Source: Isoptericola sp. AK164 (lineage in GTDB: Bacteria; Actinomycetota; Actinomycetes; Actinomycetales; Cellulomonadaceae). From it: a stretch of 64,000 nt of DNA. The translations under genes and the position numbers were made by a program. The DNA is taken from NCBI RefSeq assembly GCF_029643425.1, contig NZ_CP119106.1, forward strand, positions 806,001-870,000, read 5' to 3'. The notes below the pieces were generated by a model that was given only the letters and a program-made list of their open reading frames with translations, ran no database searches and was not told the DNA's origin. Shown piece by piece: positions 54,885 to 64,000 of the stretch (position 1 is its first letter; the number at the start of each line of letters is the position of its first letter).

Positions 54885-56201
54885 TCAGGTGACGACGGTG
54901 GTGCGCAGCTTGACCGCGGGGTCCCCGGCCCGCTCGAGATCCATCCGGAGCGGGCCGGGGCGGTTCATCGCCCGCCGGACCGCGCCGACCTCCTTGGGCG
55001 CGTCGACGAGCAGCACGGCGCGGACGACGGCGACCCCGTCGCCCGCGTCGTGCCCGGCGGCGGTGTCCTCCGGGCCGCCCACGGTCGGCGCCGTCCAGAA
55101 CGCCGCCCACGACCCCGTGCCGGGGGTGCCGCGCCACGCCGTCGGCGCCCCCTCGGGCAGCCCGAAGAGGGCCAGGTCGTGACCGAGCTGGCGCGAGAAC
55201 ACGTAGGGCGCCTGCGGCGGCTCGGCCGGCAGGCCCAGCATCGCCCGGGCCGTCGCGTCCGGGTCGTGCAGCGCCGCGGACCAGTGGCCCCCGGGCACGA
55301 CGCCGAGCTCGGGGTGCGGGCGGGAGGCCACGTCCCCGACGGCCCAGACGCCGTCCGCCCCGGGGACCGCACCGCCGGCGTCGACGAGCAGCCCGCCGGC
55401 GGGGTCGAAGACCATCTCCGGCAGGGTCCCGCGCAGCCAGGCCGTGGCCGGTCGGGCGCCGACGGCCACGAGGACGACGTCGGCGGGGACCTCCTCGCCG
55501 GAGGTGAGGGTGACGCCGTCGCGGCGGACCGCGGCCGCGGTGGCGTCGAGACGCAGGCGGGCGCCGGCCTCGGCGTACCAGGGCGCCAGGTGGGCGCCGA
55601 CGTCGGCGCCGAGCTGTCGCGCCAGCGGCGCGGGGCCGGCCTCGAGCACGGTGACCTCGGCGCCGGCCCCGGCCGCCACCCCGGCGACCTCCGCGCCGAT
55701 CCAGCCCGCCCCGACGATCACGAGCCGCGTGCCGGGCCGCAGGTCGGCGCGCAGCCGGTCGGCGTCGGCGGCGGTGTGCAGCACGTCGGCGTCCCAGCCG
55801 GGCGGCAGCACCGGTCGGGACCCGCAGGCCAGCACGACGGCGTCGGGGGCGAGGCGGTCGCCGGACCGCGTCGTGAGCGTCGGGCCCGGCTCGACGGCGA
55901 CGACCGGGTCGGCGAGGCGCACCTCGTCGGCGAGAGCGTCCAGGTCGACGCCGAGGTCGTCGCGCAGCCACAGCGGCTCGGTGCGCGACACGAGCTCCTT
56001 CGACAGCGGCGGCCGGTCGTAGGGCGGCAGCCCCTCCTCGCCGAGGACGGTCAGGTGCCCGTCGAAGCCGTGGGCACGCAGCGCCGCGGCCGTCTGCGCG
56101 CCGGCCAGCCCCGCGCCCACGACGACGACGGAGCGCGGCGGTCGCGGGTGCGGGTCGTCCCGGAGGGGGGCAGGGGCGGGGAGGTCGTTCGTCGCGGGCA
56201 C
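54885..56201 (-). CDS. FAD-dependent NAD(P)H oxidoreductase, ferredoxin-reductase type
   Basis: A 438-residue flavoprotein: FAD loop SVVVVGAGLAGAQTAAALRAHGF (residue 23 on), PPYDRPPLSKELV, NAD loop RLVIVGAGWIGAEVAGVAAGAGAEVTVLE, and GADGVWAVGDVASRPHPE, then a C-terminal reductase-type domain. It belongs to the rubredoxin/ferredoxin reductase family that feeds electrons to cytochrome P450s or dioxygenases, but no redox partner is adjacent. GTG 56201 follows a minus-strand TAGGTT -10. Confidence 0.87.
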   Translation of the reverse strand: MPATNDLPAPAPLRDDPHPRPPRSVVVVGAGLAGAQTAAALRAHGFDGHLTVLGEEGLPPYDRPPLSKELVSRTEPLWLRDDLGVDLDALADEVRLADPVVAVEPGPTLTTRSGDRLAPDAVVLACGSRPVLPPGWDADVLHTAADADRLRADLRPGTRLVIVGAGWIGAEVAGVAAGAGAEVTVLEAGPAPLARQLGADVGAHLAPWYAEAGARLRLDATAAAVRRDGVTLTSGEEVPADVVLVAVGARPATAWLRGTLPEMVFDPAGGLLVDAGGAVPGADGVWAVGDVASRPHPELGVVPGGHWSAALHDPDATARAMLGLPAEPPQAPYVFSRQLGHDLALFGLPEGAPTAWRGTPGTGSWAAFWTAPTVGGPEDTAAGHDAGDGVAVVRAVLLVDAPKEVGAVRRAMNRPGPLRMDLERAGDPAVKLRTTVVT

Positions 56202-56207
56202 CGGTCC

Positions 56208-56213
56208 AACCTA
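56208..56213 (-). promoter_or_regulatory. -10 element of the oxidoreductase gene (leaderless)
   Basis: Minus-strand TAGGTT ends six bases before GTG 56201. Confidence 0.55.
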
Positions 56214-56246
56214 ACCGCCGGGCGCTCCGGCGTGGGTCGCGCCAGG

Positions 56247-56252
56247 TAGTCT
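56247..56252 (+). promoter_or_regulatory. -10 element of the DUF3017 gene (leaderless)
   Basis: TAGTCT ends seven bases before GTG 56260, divergent from the oxidoreductase promoter 34 bp away. Confidence 0.55.
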
Positions 56253-56259
56253 CGACGCC

Positions 56260-56580
56260 GTGGTTCCCGACACCCCGCAGCCGTCCTGGCACTCCCTCGA
56301 CGCCGGCCCCCGGCAGCGCCGCGACGCGCCCAACCCGGTGCCGGCGATCCTGGTGGTGCTCGCCGGGATCCTGCTGGCCGTGCTGCTCGGTCTGCTCGTC
56401 GGTGCGCGCCTGGGCTCGTTGACGATCGCCGGGACCCTCGCGGTGGCCGGCACCTGGCGGGCGGTGGCGCCGGGCGGACCCGCCGGCCTGGCGATCCGCA
56501 GCCGCGGGTTCGACGTCTTCCTGTGCTGGGGGGCCGCGACCGTGATCGCCGTGCTGGCCCTGACGGCCCCGGGAGTCTGA
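56260..56580 (+). CDS. DUF3017 small membrane protein
   Basis: A 106-residue protein with three hydrophobic segments (about 28-46, 50-64 and 85-104) and the DUF3017 pattern around RLGSLTIAGTLAVAGTWRAVAP and RSRGFDVFLCW. In many actinobacteria it sits between purH and mdh, as here. Function unknown. Confidence 0.75.
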   Translation: MVPDTPQPSWHSLDAGPRQRRDAPNPVPAILVVLAGILLAVLLGLLVGARLGSLTIAGTLAVAGTWRAVAPGGPAGLAIRSRGFDVFLCWGAATVIAVLALTAPGV

Positions 56581-56592
56581 GACCCCGCGCAC

Positions 56593-56638
56593 ACGAACGC
56601 CGGGTGGCGGTCCCTGCGGACCAGCACCCGGCGTTCGT
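56593..56638. terminator. Terminator hairpin between DUF3017 and aquaporin genes
   Basis: A 14-bp perfect outer stem (56593-56606 with 56625-56638) contains an inner GGTCC/GGACC stem. It lies between converging genes. Confidence 0.7.
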
Positions 56639-56671
56639 CGGTTCCCGCCCCGTCGTGGCGGGGCGGCTCGA

Positions 56672-57682
56672 TCAGGTCGTCGTGGGCTTGTCGTCCTCGT
56701 CGGCCTGCGTCTCGGTCTCGGCCTCGGCGGAGTCCTCGGCCTCCTCGGCGCTGGCGGCGGAGTCCTCGGTCTCCTCGGCGACCACGGCGGCCGCGGTGGC
56801 GGAGGCCACGGCGGCGACGGTCGCCGCCTCGGCGGTCGCCGGGGCGGTGCCCGGCTGCTCGCCCCAGCCGTCGGCCGCCGTCGGCGCGGCCGGCAGCGGC
56901 GCGAAGGCCCGGGCGAACAGGGCCGCGAGGGCGGCGCCCACGAGCGGGGCCACGACGAACAGCCAGAGCTGGCTGCCGACGCTGCCCTCGCCCCAGGCGT
57001 CGGGCGAGACGACCGACGCGAGCGACCGGGCCGGGTTGAACCCGGTGTTGGTGACCAGCCAGGACACGATGTGCAGGGCGGTCAGGGTCAGCCCGATGAC
57101 CACCGCCGGGTAGGTGATCTTGGCCCGCTCGTTGGTCACGCCGAGGATCACACCGACGAAGATCGCGGCGATGAGGACCTCGACGATCGCGGCGGTCGCG
57201 AGGTCGAAGGTGGCCCCGCCCTGGGTGAGCGTGTTCATCGGGGAGTGGTCGCCGTAGCCGTTGGCGGTGGCGGCGAGCACCTCGCCGGACGACGCCGACC
57301 CGACGAGCGCGCCGTAGCCGTCGGGGATGATGAGGAGCATCAGCGCGCCGGCGGCCGCGCCGCCGACGAGCTGGGCGAGCCAGTAGGGCGCGAGGTCGAC
57401 CCACCGGGACCGGCCGGCCAGCGTCAGGCCGAAGGTCACCGCCGGGTTGAAGTGGCCGCCGGACAGGTGACCGACGGCCGCGATGGCGGCGATGAGGGCG
57501 ATCCCGCCGGCCAGGGCGACGGTCATGATCTGCCCGCCGTTGGCGACGTTGAACGTCGCCGTCCCGACGATCCCGAGGACCAGGACGAAGGTGCCGAAGG
57601 CCTCCGCCGCCATCCTGGTGAAGAGCCGGGGCGGTGGCGGCGTCGTCTCGACGTCGTGCGGTGTCACGGTCTGCGCGGCCAT
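56672..57682 (-). CDS. aqpZ: Aquaporin, AqpZ-like, with acidic C-terminal tail
   Basis: A 336-residue MIP-family channel. Six helices and the two NPA boxes are present (HFNPAVT, residues 77-83; GFNPARS, 214-220), and the channel looks water-selective (His and Arg filter positions in the usual segments). After the last helix, about residue 260, comes a Pro/Ala then Glu/Asp/Ala tail of about 65 residues with repeated AEDSAEAE-like blocks, absent from typical AqpZ (about 230-250 residues). ATG 57682 has AAAGGAC upstream. Confidence 0.9.
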   Translation of the reverse strand: MAAQTVTPHDVETTPPPPRLFTRMAAEAFGTFVLVLGIVGTATFNVANGGQIMTVALAGGIALIAAIAAVGHLSGGHFNPAVTFGLTLAGRSRWVDLAPYWLAQLVGGAAAGALMLLIIPDGYGALVGSASSGEVLAATANGYGDHSPMNTLTQGGATFDLATAAIVEVLIAAIFVGVILGVTNERAKITYPAVVIGLTLTALHIVSWLVTNTGFNPARSLASVVSPDAWGEGSVGSQLWLFVVAPLVGAALAALFARAFAPLPAAPTAADGWGEQPGTAPATAEAATVAAVASATAAAVVAEETEDSAASAEEAEDSAEAETETQADEDDKPTTT

Positions 57683-57759
57683 GGGTGTCCTTTGCTCGTC
57701 GGTGAAGTGTGCCGGCGCCCACCGGGGGACGCGGCGGCGATGCTGGCAGCGGTTCCTGA

Positions 57760-58875
<1,116 letters not shown>

Positions 58876-58936
58876 CCGGCACCGCCGGGGGCCCGGGGCC
58901 CGAGGAAAAGGAGTCGAGCGCCGTCGTCGGCCGCTC

Positions 58937-58942
58937 TAGCCT
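58937..58942 (+). promoter_or_regulatory. -10 element of the fused ABC exporter gene (leaderless)
   Basis: TAGCCT ends six bases before ATG 58949. Confidence 0.6.
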
Positions 58943-58948
58943 CGAAGC

Positions 58949-61900
58949 ATGATCGACGTCCCCGCGCCCCCGGCGCGCCCGCCGGCGGTCGCGGAGGACC
59001 CGGCGCGGCGGCTCGACTGGCGGCGCCTGCGGAGCCCCGTCGGCGCCGCGGCCCTCGTCGCGCTCGCGATCGGCACGGTCGGGACGGCGCTCGGCACGGT
59101 GGTCGCCGGCGGTCTCGCCCAGGACCCGACGGCGGCGGGTGTCGCGCTGCTCGCGCTGTGCCTGGTGGGCGGGGCCCTGCTCGACGCCGCCGGCCAGGTG
59201 GCCTGGGCCGGCGTCGTCGACCGCGCCGAGGGCCGCCTGCGCGGCGACCTGCTCAGTGCCGCCCTGCACCAGCCGCTCGGGGTCCTCACCGAGCAGGCTG
59301 TCGGGGAGATCCTCGACCGGGTCGACGACGACACCCACGCCGTCGGAGCGCTCGCGCGGCGTCAGCTCTGGGGCATGGGTCGCACCGTCGTCGGCGTCGT
59401 CCCGATCTGGGTGGTGGCGGGGGCGACCTGGTGGCCGGCCGCGGTGCTGTTCCCCCTGCTCGGCGCGGTGACCTGGTGGACGGTGCGGCCGCTGCTGGAC
59501 GAGATCGCCCGCCGCAAGGTCGTCGAGGAGCGCGCCTGGACCGACAACGCGGCGGTGCTCGAGGAGGGCGTCGCCGCGCGGGACGACCTGCGCACCGCCG
59601 GGGGCCAGGCGTTCGCGCTGCGCCGGCTGGCGGAGATGTCCGCGCGCGTGCACCGCACCCTGCTCGCGGTGGTGCGGGTCGAGACGCGGCTGCTGGCGCG
59701 CGTCGGCGTGCTGCTGCACGCCCTGCTGGCCGGAGTCGTCGTGGCCGGGGTGGCGCTCGCGGTGGACGGCGGCATGCCGGTCGACCGGCTGGTCACCCTG
59801 TTCCTGGCGACGTCCCTGTTCGTCGGGCAGGTGGACCGGCTGGCCCAGCACCTGCCGGACCTGCAGGAGGGGCTGGGCGCCGTGGTGCGGATCCGCCAGC
59901 TCCTGGACTCCGAGCCCGAGCCGTCCGGCGGCGAGCCGCTGCCCGACCGTCCGCTCGACATCGAGGTGCGCGGGCTGCACTTCGCCTACACCGAGGGCAC
60001 GTTCGCGCTGCGGGACGTGTCGCTGTCCGTGCCGGCCGGCCAGACCGTCGCGTTCGTGGGGCGGACCGGCTCCGGCAAGACGACGCTGGCCTCCCTGCTG
60101 TCCCGGGCGGTCGAGCCGCCACGCGGCACCGTCCTCCTCGGCGGTGTCGACGTGCGCGACGCCGACCTGGAGCGGCTGCGCGCGGGCGTCGGCGTGGTCA
60201 CGCAGCGCACCGAGATCCTCGCGGGCACGCTCGCGCAGAACATCACGCTGTTCGCCGACCTGCCGCGCGTCGACGTCACCGCCGCCGTGCGCGAGCTCGG
60301 GCTGGCCGACTGGGTGGCCGGGCTGCCCGACGGGCTGGACACGCTCCTCGGACCCGGCGGGACCTCGTTGTCGGCGGGGGAGGAGCAGCTCGTGGCCTTC
60401 GCCCGCCTGCTCGTGCGGGACGTGCACCTGGTCGTCCTGGACGAGGCGACCGCGCGCATGGACCCGCACACCGAGGCCCGGGTCGTCGCGGCCGCCGACC
60501 GGCTGCTCGCGGGCCGGACCGGTGTGATCGTCGCCCACCGGCTCGGGACCGTGCGGCGCGCGCACCGCGTCGTGGTGCTCGACCACGGCCGGGTGGTGCA
60601 GCAGGGGCTGCACGAGGACTCGGTCCACCGGGACGGCCCGTTCCGCGACCTGCTCGCGGCCGGCAGCGGTGCCGGCGACGACGCGCTCGTCGACGGCGCC
60701 CCTGCCGACGGCGGAGCCGTGGCGCCCGACGACCGCGTGGCCGGCGAGGGCGTGGCCGACGACGGCACGGTCCCCGGGCTGCGGTCGGGGGCCGTCGGGG
60801 GTCGGCGACGGGTCGGCGACGCGCCCGTGCTGACCGATCCCGGAGCCGGTCCCGGGCTGGCCCGCAGCGTGCTGCACGCCCTGGTCACGCGACCGCGCTG
60901 GGGTGCTGCGGGAGCGGTGCTGTTCCTGTTCAGCAGCCTGTTCGCGGCCCAGGGGGCGCTCGCGGGCTACCTGTGGGGCCGCGTCGTCGAGACGGTCGCG
61001 GCCGGTGGTTCGCCGAGCGCCCTGACCGCCGCCCTGGTGGTCATGCTGCTCGCCGCGCCGCTGTGCCTGGCGGTCGCGGTGCGGCTGTACCCGTCGTGGT
61101 GGATCGAGATGCTGCTGCGTGTGCGCGTCGGCGTGCTGGTGGGGCAGACCCGACGGCACCGGCTGCGCCGCTCGCCGGCGGGCGAGGTGGTCGCCCGCGC
61201 GCTCGACGGCGACCGGTTCGTGCTCTACGTCGACCGCTGGGTCGACCTGCTCAACGGTCTGGCCGTCGTCCTGGTCACCTGGGCCGTCAGCGGCTCGGCG
61301 CTGGCGGGTCTGGTGCTGCTCGCCGTCATGGCGGTGACGGCGGCGTGCGCGCTGGTGGGTCGTCCCGTGGCCGGCCGGACGGCGACGCGGTCCGCCGAGG
61401 CGCGGGCGGGGTTCGGCCGGGCCCTGGTCTCGGCCCTGGACGCGGCGCGCACCGTCAAGCTCGCGGCCCGCATCCCGGCGGTGCACCACCACCTGCGCCA
61501 GGTCGACGCCGGGCGCGTGGGGGCGGCCGTGCGCGAGCACCGGGTGCAGGCCGTCCTGGACGGTATCCCGACGGTCATGGTGCAGGCGGGCGTGGTGACC
61601 GCGTGGGCGCTGCTGCTCGCCGGGACGTGGGACCTCGCCACGACGCTGCTGGTCACCGCCGCCGTGAGCGGGTTCGCGTACTTCGGGGTCGTGGCGGGCG
61701 CGGTGATCACCGAGGCGCCGGGGACCCGCGCGTGGCTGCGCGCGACCCAGGCGTTCGCCGCCGGCGCGGACCTGACCCGGCTGCCGGACGGCGTCGACCT
61801 GGCCGCGGGCACCGCCCCGGCTCCCGCTCCGCCGGAGGCGTCGTCCGCGCCGTTCGCGCGGCTGGACCTCGAGGGCCTCGAGGCGGTGCACGACGACGGC

Positions 61901-62533
61901 ACGATCGGGGTGTCCGGCGTCCACCTGACCGTGGAGCGGGGCGAGCTCGTGCTGCTGCTCGGCCCGGTCGGGTCGGGCAAGTCGAGCCTGCTCGCCGCCG
62001 TGACCGGGCTGATGCGGCACCGGGGCGAGGTGCGGTGGAACGGTGAGCCGGTCCGGGACCCCGAGACCTTCCTGCGTCCGGCCCGGGTGGCCCACGTCGC
62101 GCAGGTGCCGCGGGTGCTGTCGGGGACCTTCGCGGAGAACGTGACGCTGGACCACCCGCGCGACGTCGTCGGACCCGTGGACGTCGCGCGGCTCGCGCCG
62201 GACGTGGCGGACGCCGGCGGTCCGGACGCGCTGGTGGGGCACCGTGGGGTGCGGCTCTCGGGCGGCCAGGTGCAGCGGCTCGCCCTGGCGCGGGCCCTGG
62301 CCACCGGCTCGGAGGTGCTGCTGGCCGACGACGTCTCCAGCGCCCTGGACGCGGCGACGGAGGTCGAGCTGTGGACGGCGCTGCGCGAGCAGGGGCTGAC
62401 GGTGATCGGCTCGACCTCGAAGCGCGCGGCGCTCGCCCGCGCCGACCGCGTCGTCGTGCTGCTGGAGGGACGCGTCGTCGAGGTGGGGCCGTGGGCCGGG
62501 CTGGAGCGTCGCTGGGGACACCTGGCCGGCTGA
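58949..62533 (+). CDS. Fused full-length ABC exporter (TMD-NBD-TMD-NBD)
   Basis: A 1194-residue single-chain exporter. Half 1: TMD (about 20-310) and NBD1 with Walker A GRTGSGKTT (about 371-379), signature LSAGE (about 473), VLDEAT and switch His in VAHRL. Half 2 (after an Asp/Gly-rich linker, about 560-640): TMD and NBD2 with Walker A GPVGSGKSS (about 1005), signature LSGGQ (about 1102), but Walker B is LLADD (the catalytic Glu is Asp) and the switch His is replaced (STSKR). One composite site is therefore competent and the other degenerate. Substrate unknown; hydrolytic asymmetry resembles heterodimeric exporters. Confidence 0.88.
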   Translation: MIDVPAPPARPPAVAEDPARRLDWRRLRSPVGAAALVALAIGTVGTALGTVVAGGLAQDPTAAGVALLALCLVGGALLDAAGQVAWAGVVDRAEGRLRGDLLSAALHQPLGVLTEQAVGEILDRVDDDTHAVGALARRQLWGMGRTVVGVVPIWVVAGATWWPAAVLFPLLGAVTWWTVRPLLDEIARRKVVEERAWTDNAAVLEEGVAARDDLRTAGGQAFALRRLAEMSARVHRTLLAVVRVETRLLARVGVLLHALLAGVVVAGVALAVDGGMPVDRLVTLFLATSLFVGQVDRLAQHLPDLQEGLGAVVRIRQLLDSEPEPSGGEPLPDRPLDIEVRGLHFAYTEGTFALRDVSLSVPAGQTVAFVGRTGSGKTTLASLLSRAVEPPRGTVLLGGVDVRDADLERLRAGVGVVTQRTEILAGTLAQNITLFADLPRVDVTAAVRELGLADWVAGLPDGLDTLLGPGGTSLSAGEEQLVAFARLLVRDVHLVVLDEATARMDPHTEARVVAAADRLLAGRTGVIVAHRLGTVRRAHRVVVLDHGRVVQQGLHEDSVHRDGPFRDLLAAGSGAGDDALVDGAPADGGAVAPDDRVAGEGVADDGTVPGLRSGAVGGRRRVGDAPVLTDPGAGPGLARSVLHALVTRPRWGAAGAVLFLFSSLFAAQGALAGYLWGRVVETVAAGGSPSALTAALVVMLLAAPLCLAVAVRLYPSWWIEMLLRVRVGVLVGQTRRHRLRRSPAGEVVARALDGDRFVLYVDRWVDLLNGLAVVLVTWAVSGSALAGLVLLAVMAVTAACALVGRPVAGRTATRSAEARAGFGRALVSALDAARTVKLAARIPAVHHHLRQVDAGRVGAAVREHRVQAVLDGIPTVMVQAGVVTAWALLLAGTWDLATTLLVTAAVSGFAYFGVVAGAVITEAPGTRAWLRATQAFAAGADLTRLPDGVDLAAGTAPAPAPPEASSAPFARLDLEGLEAVHDDGTIGVSGVHLTVERGELVLLLGPVGSGKSSLLAAVTGLMRHRGEVRWNGEPVRDPETFLRPARVAHVAQVPRVLSGTFAENVTLDHPRDVVGPVDVARLAPDVADAGGPDALVGHRGVRLSGGQVQRLALARALATGSEVLLADDVSSALDAATEVELWTALREQGLTVIGSTSKRAALARADRVVVLLEGRVVEVGPWAGLERRWGHLAG

Positions 62534-62572
62534 CCTGCCTCGCCGCCCATGCTCGGCGGGCCCAGGGGTCTG

Positions 62573-62600
62573 ACCGTTGCTGCAAGGTTGCAGCAACGGT
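62573..62600. promoter_or_regulatory. Operator palindrome in the promoter of the GH13 gene
   Basis: Two perfect 13-bp arms (ACCGTTGCTGCAA and TTGCAGCAACGGT) flank GG. The arms cover exactly the -35 (TTGCTG, 62577-62582), the 17-bp spacer and the first base of the -10 (TACAGT), so the bound protein would block polymerase. The GCTGCAA/TTGCAGC shape fits LacI-family operators such as maltose repressors. Confidence 0.7.
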
Positions 62601-62605
62601 ACAGT
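62600..62605 (+). promoter_or_regulatory. -10 element of the GH13 gene
   Basis: TACAGT with the -35 TTGCTG at 62577-62582 and a 17-bp spacer. The 5' leader is about 40 nt and contains an AAGGAG Shine-Dalgarno. Confidence 0.65.
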
Positions 62606-62652
62606 CCTCCGCAGGTCGCGATCGACGCGCCCGGTCGACGAAGGAGTCCTCC

Positions 62653-64000
62653 ATGGCCCGTGCCACCCGCCCCCCTGCGCCACCACACGCGGTGCCACCT
62701 CACGCAGCACCACGACGCGCCGTCGCCTCGCTGGCGGCGCTCGCCGTGGCCGTCCCCGCCGTGGCCGGCGGGCTGGCGCTCGCGGGTGTTCCCGCGGCCA
62801 GCGCCGCCGACCGGTCCGTCGCTCTCGTCGGTGACCTGCAGTCCGAGCTGGGCTGCGGCGCCGACTGGGACCCGGCGTGCGACGCCACCGAGCTCGCGCC
62901 CGCCGGCGACGGCACCTACGCGGCCGAGTTCGACGTCCCCGCCGGCACCTACGAGTACAAGGTCGCGATCGACGACTCCTGGGACGAGGCCTACGGCCGC
63001 GACGGCGGCGGCGACAACGCCCCCCTCGTGCTCGGCGGCGACACCCGCCTGCGCGTCACCTACGACGACGCCACGCACCTGACCGCGCTGACCCCGCTCG
63101 GCCTCGCGGGGGAGTACGACGCCGCCACGGACGACGCGCTGGTCGCGCCACCGGCCCGCCAGGCCGGCGGCGACGAGCAGTTCTACTTCGTCATGACCGA
63201 CCGGTTCGCCAACGGCGACACCTCCAACGACACGGCCGGGCTCGGCGACGACCCGCTCGTGTCCGGGTTCGACCCGACGAACAAGGGCTTCTACCAGGGC
63301 GGCGACCTGGCCGGTCTGCACGAGAACCTCGACTACATCGAGGGGCTGGGCACGACGGCCATCTGGCTGACCCCGTCGTTCACGAACCGCCCCGTCCAGG
63401 GCAGCGGCGACGACGTCAGCGCCGGCTACCACGGGTACTGGATCACGGACTTCACGCAGATCGACCCGCACCTGGGCACCAACGCGGAGCTCGAGGCGCT
63501 CATCGCCGACGCCCACTCGCGCGGCATCAAGGTGTACTTCGACATCATCACCAACCACACGGCCGACGTCGTCGACTACGCCGAGGGCGAGTACTCCTAC
63601 ATCGACCAGGCCACCTCGCCGTACACCGACGCCGCCGGGAACACCTTCGACCCGGCCGACTACGCGGGCACGGGCGACTTCCCCGAGCTCGACGCCGCGA
63701 CGTCGTTCCCCTACACGCCGGTGGTCGCCGACGCCGACGCCGACCTCAAGGTGCCGGCCTGGCTCAACGACTCGACGCTGTACCACAACCGCGGCAACTC
63801 GACCTGGAGCGGGGAGTCCGTCACCTACGGCGACTTCGCCGGCCTGGACGACCTCATGACCGAGCACCCGACCGTGGTGAACGGGTTCGTCGAGGTCTAC
63901 CAGGACTGGGTCGACCTCGGCATCGACGGGTTCCGCATCGACACCGTCAAGCACGTCAACCGCGAGTTCTGGGACACCTGGACCACCGAGGTCCTCGACT
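62653..64000 (+). CDS. Secreted GH13 amylase/pullulanase-type enzyme, 5' part
   Basis: The frame runs off the window after 449 residues. Signal peptide: basic RR then a hydrophobic stretch ending in ASA, predicted cleavage after residue 51. Next comes a beta-rich module (RSVALVGDLQSELGCGADWDPACD, about 53-110) like the X25 domain of pullulanases. The GH13 barrel begins near 175 (FYFVMTDRFANGD), with region I DIITNHT (297 on) and region II GIDGFRIDTVKH holding nucleophile Asp430. The X25 module suggests a large pullulanase or amylopullulanase; an alpha-amylase cannot be excluded. AAGGAG lies seven bases before ATG. Confidence 0.88.
   Translation, partial: MARATRPPAPPHAVPPHAAPRRAVASLAALAVAVPAVAGGLALAGVPAASAADRSVALVGDLQSELGCGADWDPACDATELAPAGDGTYAAEFDVPAGTYEYKVAIDDSWDEAYGRDGGGDNAPLVLGGDTRLRVTYDDATHLTALTPLGLAGEYDAATDDALVAPPARQAGGDEQFYFVMTDRFANGDTSNDTAGLGDDPLVSGFDPTNKGFYQGGDLAGLHENLDYIEGLGTTAIWLTPSFTNRPVQGSGDDVSAGYHGYWITDFTQIDPHLGTNAELEALIADAHSRGIKVYFDIITNHTADVVDYAEGEYSYIDQATSPYTDAAGNTFDPADYAGTGDFPELDAATSFPYTPVVADADADLKVPAWLNDSTLYHNRGNSTWSGESVTYGDFAGLDDLMTEHPTVVNGFVEVYQDWVDLGIDGFRIDTVKHVNREFWDTWTTEVLD

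Overview
The window is a very GC-rich, gene-dense stretch of an actinobacterial chromosome. Codon use, the conserved blocks guaB-guaB3, guaA-pspC-LuxR, pcrA-sucCD-perM-purN-purH and DUF3017-mdh, and the secreted GH13 enzyme at the right edge suggest Micrococcales near Cellulomonadaceae/Promicromonosporaceae. That placement is inferred from gene content, not from a marker tree. I see no rRNA, tRNA, CRISPR array, transposase or phage gene. No gene-free stretch exceeds about 230 bp.

Layout. 1-5.6 kb: tail of an unknown gene, IMP dehydrogenase guaB, a DEDD exonuclease, GuaB3 and a succinate-semialdehyde dehydrogenase. 5.6-15.7 kb: carbon block with a GntR regulator, gluconate kinase and permease, then acetate kinase, phosphotransacetylase and phosphoketolase, a plausible route from gluconate through the pentose phosphate pathway to acetyl phosphate and ATP. 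15.8-17.9 kb: SURF1, then a lone AbiEi/endonuclease-like gene bracketed by two copies of a 57-bp palindromic repeat. 17.9-21.5 kb: asymmetric heterodimeric ABC exporter. 21.5-26.4 kb: thiamine block (E1-rhodanese, thiG, thiS, thiO under a TPP riboswitch, thiE). 26.4-33.4 kb: guaA, membrane proteins and a LiaF/PspC-like envelope-stress two-component module. 33.4-38.3 kb: siroheme and sulfate assimilation operon (sir, cysH, cysG, cbiX) preceded by a leaderless polycysteine peptide that looks like a cysteine attenuator. 38.4-42 kb: small membrane proteins, GNAT, VOC and a HdeD-DUF389 fusion. 42-49 kb: pcrA, sucC, sucD, perM, purN. 49.1-52.9 kb: four-gene accessory insertion (ArsR, MFS, SDR, TetR) splitting purN from purH. 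53-58.9 kb: purH under a ZTP riboswitch, FAD oxidoreductase, DUF3017, aquaporin, mdh. 58.9-64 kb: a fused four-domain ABC exporter and the start of a secreted amylase/pullulanase-type enzyme.

Regulation is unusually legible. About twenty genes carry a TANNNT -10 hexamer six to nine bases before the start codon, so they are probably leaderless. Two riboswitches, one peptide attenuator and several palindromic operators sit in divergent or leader regions, and most convergent gene pairs are separated by long GC-rich hairpins. Operon genes are often coupled by 4-bp ATGA/GTGA overlaps.
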